Positions 22,916-31,528 of a stretch of 64,000 nucleotides of DNA are shown here, one piece after another. The notes beneath the pieces were generated by a model. The model worked only from the letters and a program-made list of their open reading frames with translations, was not told the DNA's origin and made no database searches. Made by a program: the position numbers and the translations under genes. This stretch comes from G963676205 sp964342525 (GTDB lineage: Bacteria > Campylobacterota > Campylobacteria > Campylobacterales > Arcobacteraceae). Numbering within the stretch: the first letter of the stretch is position 1; each line of letters opens with the position of its first letter. The stretch covers positions 27,028 through 91,027 of the forward strand of contig CAYFGQ010000005.1 of the NCBI GenBank assembly GCA_964342525.1, in the 5' to 3' direction.

Positions 22916-25654
22916 TTATTGACTTATTAAGTCTTCTTTCGCTTTTCCATAAAAATACCCTTGAGCATAATCCACATCTAAAGATTCCACAAGTTCATTT
23001 AACTCTTTACTTGCCACATATTCGGCTATTGTTTTCATATTTGATTTTTTTGCAAAGGATACTATCGATTTTACAACATCTTGAGTTCTTTCATCTTCAA
23101 GTAGGTGATTTACTATGGATTCATCTATTTTTATATAATCAGCCTGTAGTTTTATAAGATAATCATAGTTTGAGTAACCACTACCAAAATCATCTATAGC
23201 AACCTTAGATCCCCTATCTTTAAACTTTTTAATAGTTTTCATAATAAAATCACTATCTTCAATCTCTTCAGACTCTACAATCTCTAAAACCATTCTTGAA
23301 AACACCTCTTTTTGCTCAGCATAATCATATATAAAAATCATCAGCTCTTCATTCATAAGATCTTCCACACTAAGATTAATAGAAAATTCTTTATCATTTG
23401 TAGAAAATTTTGCAATAGCTTTTTCTGCTATTTTATAGGTAAGCTCTGGATAAAGCCTAGTTTTTTTAGCGATAGATAAATAATCATCAGGGGAGATAAT
23501 CTTATCTTTATCAATAAGTCTCATAAGACATTCGTATTTTTCTATCTGTTTTGTATGATAGTTATATATTGGTTGATAATATGGTACTAACCTATCCTCT
23601 GTAATAGCTAAGTGAAGTTTTTCCACCCACTCAAGATTATGTTTAAACTCTTCAATATTTTTCATAGAAGAGTCATACTCTTTTATTTTTATATTTTTAT
23701 TTTTTGCTTCACTTAGGGCTATATCTGCATAAGAAAATAAATCTTCACCTTGGGAAGCAATTCCTGCTGAGTAGGTTAAAATAAATTTATATTCATCTAT
23801 TTTATATGGCTCAACCCCTAGTGTTTTCATAAACTCATCAACCTTTTCATATACTTTTGAGCTTTTTTGTTTATTTGTATATAAAGCAAATACATCAGCT
23901 TGTACACGATATAAGGTATATTTATTATCACTAAAAAACTCAAAAAGTCTTTGACCAAGCTCTTTAATTACTCCATCACCTACATTATGACCATATGAAT
24001 CATTTACCTCTTTAAACCTATCTACATCAAATAATACTAAAGTACCCCCACTAACCTTACTAATATTATCTATCAAACTTACACGGTTTGCTAACCCAGT
24101 AAGAGGATCTGTTCTAAATATATTTTGTAGTTTTGATCTATTATCCACAAGCTCTGTAATATCTGTAGCTGAAGAGATATACTCTATTATATTTCCACCT
24201 GCATCTTTTATAGGTAAAATAGTAGATCTACAATAATAACTATCCCCATCTTTTCTTTTATTTTTAAGAACACCATTCCATACTTTGCCAGATTGGATAT
24301 TGCTCCATAGTTTTTTAAATTGACTTTTTGGTGTATCAGGATGTCTTATAATATTATGTTCTTGTCCTATAACTTCATCTTTAGTATACCCACTCACTTT
24401 TAGAAAACCGCTATTTACATAGGTGATATTTCCATCCTTATCTGTTTTTGAAACAATAGCACTTTTATCTAAAATCTGTTTATATTGTTCAAGCATATTA
24501 AAATGCTCTTTTTGAGCAATCTCTACAGCTTGTATTCTTCTTGTCACATACCTTGCAGCTAGTAGAGATAAAAGGATCAATACAAATAAAACCAATAATA
24601 TTTTTTGAAGATTATCATTTAATGACTCTTTTAATTTCACCCTCTCACTTTGAAGTATAGCTTTCAATTCAGTCAAATAAAATCCTGAACCAATAAGCAT
24701 ATCCCAATCTTTTATAATATGTACATAGGAGGTTTTTTCATCTTGTATCTTTTGCTCTAGATTTGGAAGCCACCAGATATAGTTTATATAACCACCCTCT
24801 TTTTGTCTTACTAGTTTATTCATGTTTTTAAATAAATATTGCCCATCAAGGGTTACAAATTCTGTAATATCCTTATTTACGATACTTTTAGAATAAGGAT
24901 GCATAAGCATTTTGATCTTTTTTTCTACACTATGTATCCAAAAATATCCATATTTATTATCTCCAAATTTATCATTTTCAATCTCTTTAAATAAAACCTT
25001 TTGAATCTTTTTATCAAGTTCTTCTTTATATATTCCAGCTGCTATATAGATGCCATAACCAAGATGTTTTTTCACATGTACATATTTTGTATATAGTTGT
25101 TTTAAATCTGTATTTGGTTTATACCATTTATATTTACCAAGGTGTTCACTTCTTTTTATAGTCTCATATAAAAAAGCCCTTAGCTCTTTATTGTGGGTTG
25201 TAAGTTCAAATATATTTTTTTTCTCTAAATCCCTAGATGATCCATGATAAAGAATAAAGCCTTTTGCATCAAAGATATAAAAATACCCTGTGTTATTATC
25301 CCATTTAAAAAGATCAAGCTGTTTTCTGTATTTATTTATAAGTGATTTTATATCAAGATTTTCTTCATATCCTAGATTTATCATATTTTGCATAAAATCC
25401 ACTTTTTCTTCAAGTATAGATAAGTGGGTATCATAAGATAAACTCTTAATAGTTTCAATACGTTTAATTATCCGTAGAACTTCTGACCGTACAAGTTCCT
25501 TATTTTTTTGCATATAATTTTGCTCTAACTCTGCAACCCTTTGTTCATATGAATCATTTGTTATTTTATATGTAAAGAATCCTAAAACAATAGAAAATAT
25601 TATTGCAGTCGCTAAGATATTATAAAAGCTAATTTTTGCCAATGAAGTTTTCAT
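22916..25654 (-). CDS. Cache-PAS-GGDEF-EAL membrane protein with degenerate GGDEF
   Basis: The 912-residue inner-membrane protein has TM1 (about 10-28), a periplasmic double Cache region (about 30-345; NNTGYFYIFDAKG and DNKYGYFWIHS are the signature turns), TM2 (about 350-372), a PAS domain (about 385-500), GGDEF and EAL. The GGDEF site reads RVQADVFALY, so cyclase activity is unlikely. In the EAL half the first motif is ECLMRL, DDFGSGYSN and IKIDES are kept, but AEYVA replaces EGVE. It may bind rather than turn over cyclic di-GMP. The downstream REC-kinase is 24 bases away. Confidence 0.88.
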   Translation of the reverse strand: MKTSLAKISFYNILATAIIFSIVLGFFTYKITNDSYEQRVAELEQNYMQKNKELVRSEVLRIIKRIETIKSLSYDTHLSILEEKVDFMQNMINLGYEENLDIKSLINKYRKQLDLFKWDNNTGYFYIFDAKGFILYHGSSRDLEKKNIFELTTHNKELRAFLYETIKRSEHLGKYKWYKPNTDLKQLYTKYVHVKKHLGYGIYIAAGIYKEELDKKIQKVLFKEIENDKFGDNKYGYFWIHSVEKKIKMLMHPYSKSIVNKDITEFVTLDGQYLFKNMNKLVRQKEGGYINYIWWLPNLEQKIQDEKTSYVHIIKDWDMLIGSGFYLTELKAILQSERVKLKESLNDNLQKILLVLFVLILLSLLAARYVTRRIQAVEIAQKEHFNMLEQYKQILDKSAIVSKTDKDGNITYVNSGFLKVSGYTKDEVIGQEHNIIRHPDTPKSQFKKLWSNIQSGKVWNGVLKNKRKDGDSYYCRSTILPIKDAGGNIIEYISSATDITELVDNRSKLQNIFRTDPLTGLANRVSLIDNISKVSGGTLVLFDVDRFKEVNDSYGHNVGDGVIKELGQRLFEFFSDNKYTLYRVQADVFALYTNKQKSSKVYEKVDEFMKTLGVEPYKIDEYKFILTYSAGIASQGEDLFSYADIALSEAKNKNIKIKEYDSSMKNIEEFKHNLEWVEKLHLAITEDRLVPYYQPIYNYHTKQIEKYECLMRLIDKDKIISPDDYLSIAKKTRLYPELTYKIAEKAIAKFSTNDKEFSINLSVEDLMNEELMIFIYDYAEQKEVFSRMVLEIVESEEIEDSDFIMKTIKKFKDRGSKVAIDDFGSGYSNYDYLIKLQADYIKIDESIVNHLLEDERTQDVVKSIVSFAKKSNMKTIAEYVASKELNELVESLDVDYAQGYFYGKAKEDLISQ

Positions 25655-25997
25655 ATAAACTCCTTCCTTTGCATAACGCTTTAAATAATTTTATTTAAAT
25701 AATATTTTAAATTATCTAAATTGCAAAATTATTTTATTTTTCTAATAGTTTATCAAGAAATGATTTAATAACTTGCTTGATAGTTTTGATTTTAGCTTTT
25801 ATAGATATATTGTTACTTGAAGAAATAATATTAATTGAAAGATTATATAGCATATAAACGATACTTTAATATCGTTTATAATGCTTAGAGAAATTTATTC
25901 TTAAATTTTTAAGGCACTTCCTTCGTGGCTTCGTTACACTCCGACCACTACGGTTTCAAACCTAAAAACAACAAGCAGTTGTTGTTTTTTACGGTTT
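25655..25997. other. intergenic region with two hairpins and a GC-richer block
   Basis: No gene is supported. A perfect 11-bp hairpin (TATAAACGATA and complement, loop CTTTAA) lies at 25853-25880. A noticeably GC-richer block at about 25915-25963 is unlike its AT-rich surroundings. The serS terminator lies at 25964-25989. Confidence 0.5.
25964..25989 (-). terminator. serS terminator
   Basis: An 11-bp perfect stem (AAAAACAACAA and complement) around GCAG starts 8 bases after the serS stop; the distal arm supplies TTTTT on either strand. Confidence 0.75.
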
Positions 25998-27242
25998 TCA
26001 CATATATTTTTTAAGTACTTCAGGTATAGCGATAGTTCCATCTTCTTGCTGATAGTTCTCCATAATAGCCACAAGAGTTCTACCAACAGCTAAAGATGAT
26101 CCATTTAATGTATGACAAAGAATATTTTTCTTCCCATCTTTATATCTGATCTTAGCACGTCTTGCTTGGAACTCTCTTGTATTAGAGATAGAACTGATCT
26201 CTCTATATTTATTTTGCCCGGGTAACCACACTTCAAGGTCAATTGTAGTAGCTGCTGAGAATCCAAGGTCACCAGTACATAATTGTACTTTTTGGTGAGC
26301 AAGTCCTAGTGATGTTAAAAGATCACTTGCACAAGATACCATCTTTTCAAATACTTCCCTAGACTCTTCAGGTTTAGTAATAGCCACCATCTCTACTTTA
26401 TCAAATTGGTGTTGTCTTATAAGTCCTCTTGTATCACGCCCTGCACTTCCCGCTTCTTTTCTAAAACAAGGAGTATAAGATGTCATAAGCATTGGAAGCT
26501 CTTCAGCTGGAACTATCTCATCATTATAAAGATTTGTAAGTACAACTTCTGATGTTGGAATAAGATATAAATCTTCCCCATCTATTTTAAATAGATCATC
26601 TTCAAATTTTGGAAGTTGCCCAGTTCCTTGAAGAGTATTTGTATTTGCCATAAATGGAACATACCATTCCTCAAAGCCTCTTTTTGTATTAAAATCAAGC
26701 ATATAATTAATAAGTGCACGCTCTAATTTTGCAGCTTGACCTCTCATAGCTACAAATCTAGATTTTGAAAGTTTTACACCACGCTCAAAATCTAAACTCC
26801 CATCTTTTTCACCTAAATCCCAGTGCTCTTTTGGCTCAAACGAAAACTCTGGTTTTTCACCAATCACTTCTAATACCACATTTTCATCTTCATCAGCACC
26901 CACAGGCACATCAGCATCTGGAAGATTTGGGATACCCATAGCAATAGCAGTCATCTCTTCTTCTAAAACTCTTACTTCATCTTCTAAAGCTTGTTTTTTA
27001 GTCTTTAACTCACCTATGCTTTTTTGAAGTGGAGCGATATCTAGCTTTTCTTTTTTGTATCTTCCAAACTCTTTAGATAACTTATTTTGCTCAGCAGTTA
27101 CATTTTCCATCTCTTGTCTTTTTGCTTTTGCATTTGTTGCTAATGCCTTTAGCTCATCAAGAAGTTTATTATCTACACCTTTTTTCTTTAAAGGCTCAGC
27201 CACACTCTCAAAATCTTTTTGTAATAATCTTAAATCAATCAT
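25998..27242 (-). CDS. serS: seryl-tRNA synthetase
   Basis: The 414-residue class II synthetase has an N-terminal antiparallel coiled coil (about 30-105) that grips the tRNA-Ser long arm. The catalytic domain follows: LIPTSEVVLTN, motif 2 CFRKEAGSAGRDTRGLIRQH, EISSISNTREFQARR and motif 3 NGSSLAVGRTLVAI. Length is normal. The start overlaps the stop of the upstream 71-codon gene by 4 bases (ATGA), indicating translational coupling. Confidence 0.96.
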   Translation of the reverse strand: MIDLRLLQKDFESVAEPLKKKGVDNKLLDELKALATNAKAKRQEMENVTAEQNKLSKEFGRYKKEKLDIAPLQKSIGELKTKKQALEDEVRVLEEEMTAIAMGIPNLPDADVPVGADEDENVVLEVIGEKPEFSFEPKEHWDLGEKDGSLDFERGVKLSKSRFVAMRGQAAKLERALINYMLDFNTKRGFEEWYVPFMANTNTLQGTGQLPKFEDDLFKIDGEDLYLIPTSEVVLTNLYNDEIVPAEELPMLMTSYTPCFRKEAGSAGRDTRGLIRQHQFDKVEMVAITKPEESREVFEKMVSCASDLLTSLGLAHQKVQLCTGDLGFSAATTIDLEVWLPGQNKYREISSISNTREFQARRAKIRYKDGKKNILCHTLNGSSLAVGRTLVAIMENYQQEDGTIAIPEVLKKYM

Positions 27243-27454
27243 ATGTTTTCTCTTAAATACATTTTTATAATAATCTCATGTTCACTTATAGGAAGTGGCT
27301 CAAACTGGTGCTTTAAACAAAACTCTTCATTCATCTCATCACACATCTTTTGTGCTTTTTGTTTTCCTTCATCCATGCTTTCAAAGCTTTGCTCTACTTC
27401 ATAGTCACTTCTTTTAAAACATCCACACTGTTTTTCAACTTTTACACTTACCAT
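27239..27454 (-). CDS. small cysteine-containing protein coupled to serS
   Basis: A 71-residue soluble, acidic protein with four cysteines (KQCGCFKR near the N-terminus, KMCDEM, EFCLKH), which could bind a metal. I do not recognise a named family, although the pattern of a small Cys protein in front of serS looks conserved. It overlaps serS by 4 bases and an AGG lies 9 bases upstream of its ATG. The overlap and residue pattern make it a credible gene. Confidence 0.6.
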   Translation of the reverse strand: MVSVKVEKQCGCFKRSDYEVEQSFESMDEGKQKAQKMCDEMNEEFCLKHQFEPLPISEHEIIIKMYLRENI

Positions 27455-27540
27455 TTGTAATAACCTAGAAATTTTTTAAGATTTATTATATCCAAGCAAA
27501 TAAAAAAGCTCACTTAAAGAAAAATAAAGTAGATTTTAAA

Positions 27541-27546
27541 TATAAT
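27541..27546 (+). promoter_or_regulatory. candidate -10 of rpmI-rplT
   Basis: TATAAT in AAATATAATCTC, 71 bases before rpmI. The predicted leader contains a short hairpin (ATCAAA/TTTGAT) and ends in AAAGGAG. Confidence 0.5.
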
Positions 27547-27616
27547 CTCAGACTTTTTTCCGTAATTGGGAAATATCAAATATAAGTTTGATCAAAATTA
27601 AGAAAGGAGACTTACA

Positions 27617-27814
27617 ATGCCAAAGATGAAATCTAACAGTGGAGCTTTAAAGAGATTTAAAGTGAAAAAAAATGGTGCAATCAAAAGAGGAAGTGCTTTT
27701 AGAAGCCACATCCTTACTAAAATGAGCCAAAAAAGAAAGAGAAATCTTAGAAATCCACAATCTGTTGCATCAGTAGATGAAAACAGAGTTAAAAAAATGT
27801 TATGTAAAGCGTAA
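27617..27814 (+). CDS. rpmI: 50S ribosomal protein L35
   Basis: The 65-residue basic protein begins MPKMKSNSGALKRFKVKKNG and contains RSHILTKMSQKRKRNLR, the L35 core. AAAGGAGA lies 10 bases upstream. infC, which precedes rpmI in most bacteria, is absent here, as in Campylobacter. rplT follows after 97 bases. Confidence 0.95.
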   Translation: MPKMKSNSGALKRFKVKKNGAIKRGSAFRSHILTKMSQKRKRNLRNPQSVASVDENRVKKMLCKA

Positions 27815-27822
27815 GCTTTACA
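27803..27822 (+). promoter_or_regulatory. GTAA-loop hairpin across the rpmI stop codon
   Basis: TGTAAAGC and GCTTTACA pair over 8 bp around a GTAA (GNRA-type) loop; the stop codon TAA is in the loop. It may contribute to L20-related control or mRNA stability, since rplT operons are often autoregulated by leader structures. Confidence 0.4.
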
Positions 27823-27911
27823 TCTAAGTTTAGTCCCTCCATTTAAATATGGACAAGTTTGACAAAAGTCAACACCAAATATAATAGTATTATGGTAAAG
27901 AAAGGAAAGAA

Positions 27912-28268
27912 ATGCCAAGAGTAAAAACTGGAACAGTTAGAAGAGCTAGACACAAGAAGGTTTTAAAAGCCGTAAGAGGTCAGTACGCTGGTAGAAGTAG
28001 ACACTACAGAAAAGCTAAAGAAGCTTTAGAGCATGCATTAGTATATGCTTATAGAGATAGAAGAGCTAAAAAAAGAGATATTAGAAAACTTTGGATTGTA
28101 AGAATCAATGCAGCTTGTAGATTAAATGATATCAACTATTCAAGATTCATGAATGGTCTTAAATTAGCTAACATTGAACTAGATAGAAAAATCTTAGCTG
28201 ATATGGCTATGAATGATGCGGAAGCATTTGCAAGCCTAGTAGGAAAAGCGAAAGCAGCTTTAGCTTAA
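27912..28268 (+). CDS. rplT: 50S ribosomal protein L20
   Basis: The 118-residue basic protein begins MPRVKTGTVRRARHKKVLK, with GQYAGRSRHYRKAKE and RRAKKRDIRKLWIVRINAA, the standard L20 sequence; it nucleates 50S assembly and in other bacteria represses its own operon. AAAGGAAAG precedes the ATG. A TATAAT at about 27876 in the rpmI-rplT gap may be an additional promoter. Confidence 0.96.
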   Translation: MPRVKTGTVRRARHKKVLKAVRGQYAGRSRHYRKAKEALEHALVYAYRDRRAKKRDIRKLWIVRINAACRLNDINYSRFMNGLKLANIELDRKILADMAMNDAEAFASLVGKAKAALA

Positions 28269-28284
28269 TCTTTTCACTACATCT

Positions 28285-28321
28285 AAAAAAAGGTTTGAAG
28301 TTTTACTTCAAACCTTTTTTT
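28285..28321. terminator. rplT terminator
   Basis: A 16-bp stem starting AAAAAAAGGTTTGAAG with a 5-base loop and a T-rich distal arm, 17 bases after rplT; it also serves the convergent gene at 28331. Confidence 0.9.
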
Positions 28322-28330
28322 ATGCCTATA

Positions 28331-28561
28331 CTAATCTTTGCTAGAAGCTTTCCTAATAGCAAGCCTAACAACTAATACCACCACATAAAGTATCAAAGTA
28401 AATATAATTGGATGACTAGCACCAACTCCAAAAGCCTCAGCTTCACCCAAAGCAACAAAATGCTCCATGGGATGAGATTTCCATTCTTTAAAATGCATAC
28501 CAATAGCTAAAAACAAAAATAAACCAATAAATATGATTAACTCTTTTTTCAAGATGCTCAA
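28331..28561 (-). CDS. small two-helix membrane protein
   Basis: The 76-residue protein has two hydrophobic helices (about 7-23 and 50-70) separated by a hydrophilic loop containing HPMEHF. I do not recognise a named family. The preferred start is TTG at 28559-28561 with GGAG six bases upstream; no ATG fits. It lies alone between rplT and mobA. Confidence 0.55.
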   Translation of the reverse strand: MSILKKELIIFIGLFLFLAIGMHFKEWKSHPMEHFVALGEAEAFGVGASHPIIFTLILYVVVLVVRLAIRKASSKD

Positions 28562-28624
28562 ATTATTCTCCGTAAAAAAAATTTGACCGAATTGTATTAA
28601 ATTGAAAGTAAAAGAAACCTAAAC

Positions 28625-29200
28625 TTATAAAGTTAAAGAGAGTTTGTATTCCTCTGGAGTGTTTAGATTTAAAAATTGTGTTGAATCCTCAAATAAGATC
28701 TCTTTTGTATTTGAGTTTCTAAGTAGATAATTGATCTTATGAATATCTTGCTTTAAACACTCATCTACTATATCTAAAACCGATTTGGAGAATACTCCAC
28801 ATAGATTGTGCGTTTTATCCTTATCTTTAGCTATAACTACATCATAAGCATCACTTTGGGATATAAGAGATTTGATAGTAGTCTCTTCCACAAAAGGGGT
28901 ATCAACAGTGATGATAAATATCTTTTTAGAGCCAACTTTTTGAAAGATAGATTGTAATGCAACCATAGGAGAATAAACCTCACCCTCATCAAAGATAAGT
29001 TTTATATTTTCATCACTTTTTGTAAAATCAAATTTATCCTCTTTAGTAGAGATATAAACATCTGAAAAAACTTGTGATAATTTATGGTATTGATATTCTA
29101 TAAGTGTATTAAATTCTTTGAAAGGAAGAAGAGACTTATCTTCTCCCATTCTAGAGCTTCTACCCCCAGAAAGAATTACACAAGGAATAGAAGTTATCAT
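28625..29200 (-). CDS. mobA: molybdenum cofactor guanylyltransferase
   Basis: The protein transfers GMP from GTP to molybdopterin to make the bis-MGD cofactor of enzymes such as formate dehydrogenase and nitrate reductase. CVILSGGRSSRMGEDKSLLP is the nucleotide-binding signature (G-G-x-S-x-R-M-G-x-x-K) and FIITVDTPFV holds the metal-binding Asp. From the ATG at 29198-29200 it is 191 residues, the normal length. A GTG 11 codons upstream is possible but overlaps leuC. It starts one base after the leuC stop, so it is translated from the leuC transcript. Confidence 0.88.
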   Translation of the reverse strand: MITSIPCVILSGGRSSRMGEDKSLLPFKEFNTLIEYQYHKLSQVFSDVYISTKEDKFDFTKSDENIKLIFDEGEVYSPMVALQSIFQKVGSKKIFIITVDTPFVEETTIKSLISQSDAYDVVIAKDKDKTHNLCGVFSKSVLDIVDECLKQDIHKINYLLRNSNTKEILFEDSTQFLNLNTPEEYKLSLTL

Positions 29201-29201
29201 A

Positions 29202-30482
29202 TTATAATGATGATGGATCTGTGATATATCCACTAAGTGCTGAAGCTGCTGCTACTGCTGAGTTTGAAAGATAAACTTTTGAGCTTCTACTTCCCATTCT
29301 ACCTACGAAGTTTCTGTTTGTAGTTGAGATACATACTTCATTGTCTCCAAGGATACCCATGTATCCACCAAGACATGCACCACATGTTGGGTTAGATACA
29401 ACCGCACCTGCATCTACTAAGATATCAATATATCCAAGTTTTGTAGCTTCTCTTAGAATCTTTTGTGTTCCTGGAGTTACGATCATTCTTACATGTTGTG
29501 CTATCTTTTTACCATCTAAAATCTCTGAAGCAATTTTAAGGTCACTTAATCTACCATTTGTACATGATCCAACAAATACTTGATCAACTTTAATTTCATC
29601 TGCTACAGCTTCAGAGATACTATGACCATTTTCTGGTAAGAAAGGATAAGCAACAACTGGCTCTAATGCAGCAACATCGATCTCAAGTACTTGTGAATAA
29701 ACTGCATCCTCATCAGAGTAGTGAAGTTTAGGCTCAGCTCTTAATCCACCATTTGCCTCAGCTCTTTGGTCTAAGAATTCTTGTGTAGTTTCATCATGAG
29801 CTACGATTCCATTTTTTGCACCAGCTTCAATAGCCATGTTACATAATGAGAATCTATCATCCATAGTTAAGTATTGGATAGTATCACCTGTAAACTCTAA
29901 AGTCTTATAAAGTGCACCATCAACACCGATAAGTCTAATAATCTCAAGGATTAAGTCTTTTCCTGTTACGAACTCTTTTGGTTTACCAGTAAATACAACT
30001 TTAATAGCTTCAGGTACTTTAAACCAGTTTCCACCAGTGATCATAGCAAATGCTAAGTCAGTACTTCCCATACCAGTTGAAAATGCACCTAGAGCTCCGT
30101 GTGTACATGTGTGTGAATCAGCACCAATAATTACATCACCTGGTAATACAAGACCTTTTTCAGGTAATAATGCGTGCTCGATACCCATATCTTTTTCATC
30201 AAAAAAGTTTTTTAAATTGTGTTTTGCAGCAAAATCTCTAGAAATTCTAGCTTGATTTGCAGATGCAATATCTTTTGCAGGGATAAAGTGATCTAGAACG
30301 ATTGAAAAACCATCTGGATTAGCCAGTTTTTCTGCTCCACTCTCTTCAAATGCTTTAATTGAAATAGGAGTTGTAATATCGTTTCCGATAACCATATCAA
30401 TTGGAGATCTAATAATCTCACCAGCATAAACCTCTTTACCTACGTGTTCACTAAAAATTTTTTCTGTTATTGTTTGACCCAT
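29202..30482 (-). CDS. leuC: 3-isopropylmalate dehydratase large subunit
   Basis: The 426-residue aconitase-family enzyme isomerises 2- to 3-isopropylmalate in leucine synthesis. The [4Fe-4S] cysteines are in VGSCTNGR and PTCGACLGG; GADSHTCTHGALG is the substrate/cluster signature. It needs the small subunit LeuD, which is not in this window. The length corresponds to the LeuC2/archaeal-type subfamily (about 420 residues). A TATAAT (minus strand, 30512-30517) with a short leader and AAGAGAA site fits as its promoter. Confidence 0.94.
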   Translation of the reverse strand: MGQTITEKIFSEHVGKEVYAGEIIRSPIDMVIGNDITTPISIKAFEESGAEKLANPDGFSIVLDHFIPAKDIASANQARISRDFAAKHNLKNFFDEKDMGIEHALLPEKGLVLPGDVIIGADSHTCTHGALGAFSTGMGSTDLAFAMITGGNWFKVPEAIKVVFTGKPKEFVTGKDLILEIIRLIGVDGALYKTLEFTGDTIQYLTMDDRFSLCNMAIEAGAKNGIVAHDETTQEFLDQRAEANGGLRAEPKLHYSDEDAVYSQVLEIDVAALEPVVAYPFLPENGHSISEAVADEIKVDQVFVGSCTNGRLSDLKIASEILDGKKIAQHVRMIVTPGTQKILREATKLGYIDILVDAGAVVSNPTCGACLGGYMGILGDNEVCISTTNRNFVGRMGSRSSKVYLSNSAVAAASALSGYITDPSSL

Positions 30483-30511
30483 ATTTTCTCTTCTTTTGTA
30501 TTTTATTCGCG

Positions 30512-30517
30512 ATTATA
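30512..30517 (-). promoter_or_regulatory. candidate -10 of leuC-mobA
   Basis: TATAAT on the minus strand, about 30 bases before the leuC start. Confidence 0.45.
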
Positions 30518-30532
30518 TCAAATTTGATATTT

Positions 30533-31009
30533 CTAATCTATTAATTTATCTAAAACAAATTGTTCTAAATCTTTTTTTTGTACATCTAAAAGAGTTGCCT
30601 CTTCATATATCTCATAAACCTTTTTATTATACTCTTCATATGAAAAAAGTGGAAAATGAGTTGCCCAAGCTTCTCTTATCCTTGTTTTTGCCACTTCATC
30701 CTCAAGCCACTCTTTAAAAAGCCCAAAACATACAAATATAAAAGCTGTAAATACTACAGCAGCTATAATCGATGCATGACAATCAAGATTCATAAAAAGT
30801 GTATGTAAGATAATCGCACCTGGGATAATAAACAAATGAGCTAAAAGTAAAAATACAGTATAAGCCCTACCCATTCTCATCCTAAACCCGAGTCTTTTCC
30901 CATCAAGATGCATTCCATCATTAAAAAGTTTATTTGCTTGTAAAAGTTGATGAAATAATACTGGCTGTTTAGAGATATTAAACACATAGTTTATAATTTT
31001 TTGTTTCAT
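30533..31009 (-). CDS. two-helix membrane protein of unknown function
   Basis: A 158-residue protein with two central hydrophobic helices (about 50-70 and 80-98) flanked by charged soluble segments; the C-terminal 55 residues are acidic and helical. No named family recognised. Its ATG directly follows the stop of the 150-codon gene upstream, so the two form an operon and probably share a process. Confidence 0.65.
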   Translation of the reverse strand: MKQKIINYVFNISKQPVLFHQLLQANKLFNDGMHLDGKRLGFRMRMGRAYTVFLLLAHLFIIPGAIILHTLFMNLDCHASIIAAVVFTAFIFVCFGLFKEWLEDEVAKTRIREAWATHFPLFSYEEYNKKVYEIYEEATLLDVQKKDLEQFVLDKLID

Positions 31010-31462
31010 CTACTTTGTACCCTCAAGTAATTCTTTGTTTTTAACATTCATCTTAAATGCATTCATAGAACGCTCTTTAAAAGAGTGATCTTTAAAGTAT
31101 TTCTCAACTGTAGCAATTGGATTTACAAAAAGTATCGACTCATCTACAATGATCTGAAATACTGCAAAAAATGGAACTTTTACAACAGATCCAAAATTTT
31201 CCTTACCAAAACCAGCCTCAAAATAAAAATTATCCTCATCTAATTTGATAGACTCAAATGTATAATTTGAAAGTACAAAAAGGGAAAACTGTGCTAGTTT
31301 ATCAGAAATAGAACTAGGTAATTCAGGAGTAAAAGTAAGCCCTTTTATATTTGCAGTAACCGCAAACTCCTCTCCACTTTCTATTAGGTGTATTATTATA
31401 TCCCGTGCATGATCGCACATAATGTTTTTATATTCTTCATTTTCTATTATATCTGTAACCAT
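31010..31462 (-). CDS. conserved soluble protein, possibly SspB-like
   Basis: The 150-residue protein has a pattern resembling SspB, the adaptor that delivers ssrA-tagged proteins to ClpXP: GEEFAVTANIKGLTFTPELP, then FYFEAGFGKENFGSVVKVPF, AVFQIIVDESILFVNP, in the same order as the strands of the SspB fold (R-F-G-G-x-x-x-x-V-x-V-P-x-x-A-V). This is a by-eye fold resemblance, not a proven match. The C-terminus is basic rather than the acidic ClpX-docking tail of E. coli SspB. It precedes a small membrane protein in one operon and shares a promoter region with the LapG-like gene. Confidence 0.55.
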   Translation of the reverse strand: MVTDIIENEEYKNIMCDHARDIIIHLIESGEEFAVTANIKGLTFTPELPSSISDKLAQFSLFVLSNYTFESIKLDEDNFYFEAGFGKENFGSVVKVPFFAVFQIIVDESILFVNPIATVEKYFKDHSFKERSMNAFKMNVKNKELLEGTK

Positions 31463-31510
31463 AAAATGCCTAAATTATTTTTATAATATCAATTTAATTT
31501 AATTGATTAA

Positions 31511-31522
31511 CGGATATTATAC
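31511..31522. promoter_or_regulatory. near-symmetric shared -10 for divergent genes
   Basis: GGATATTATACC reads as TATAAT on the minus strand (31516-31521, for the gene starting at 31462) and TATTAT on the plus strand (31515-31520, for the gene at 31529). One element could therefore serve both directions. Confidence 0.5.
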
Positions 31523-31528
31523 CATATT

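Noticed and set aside
27598..27918. 106-codon minus-strand frame over rpmI
   Set aside because: Antisense to a certain ribosomal protein gene and without family features.
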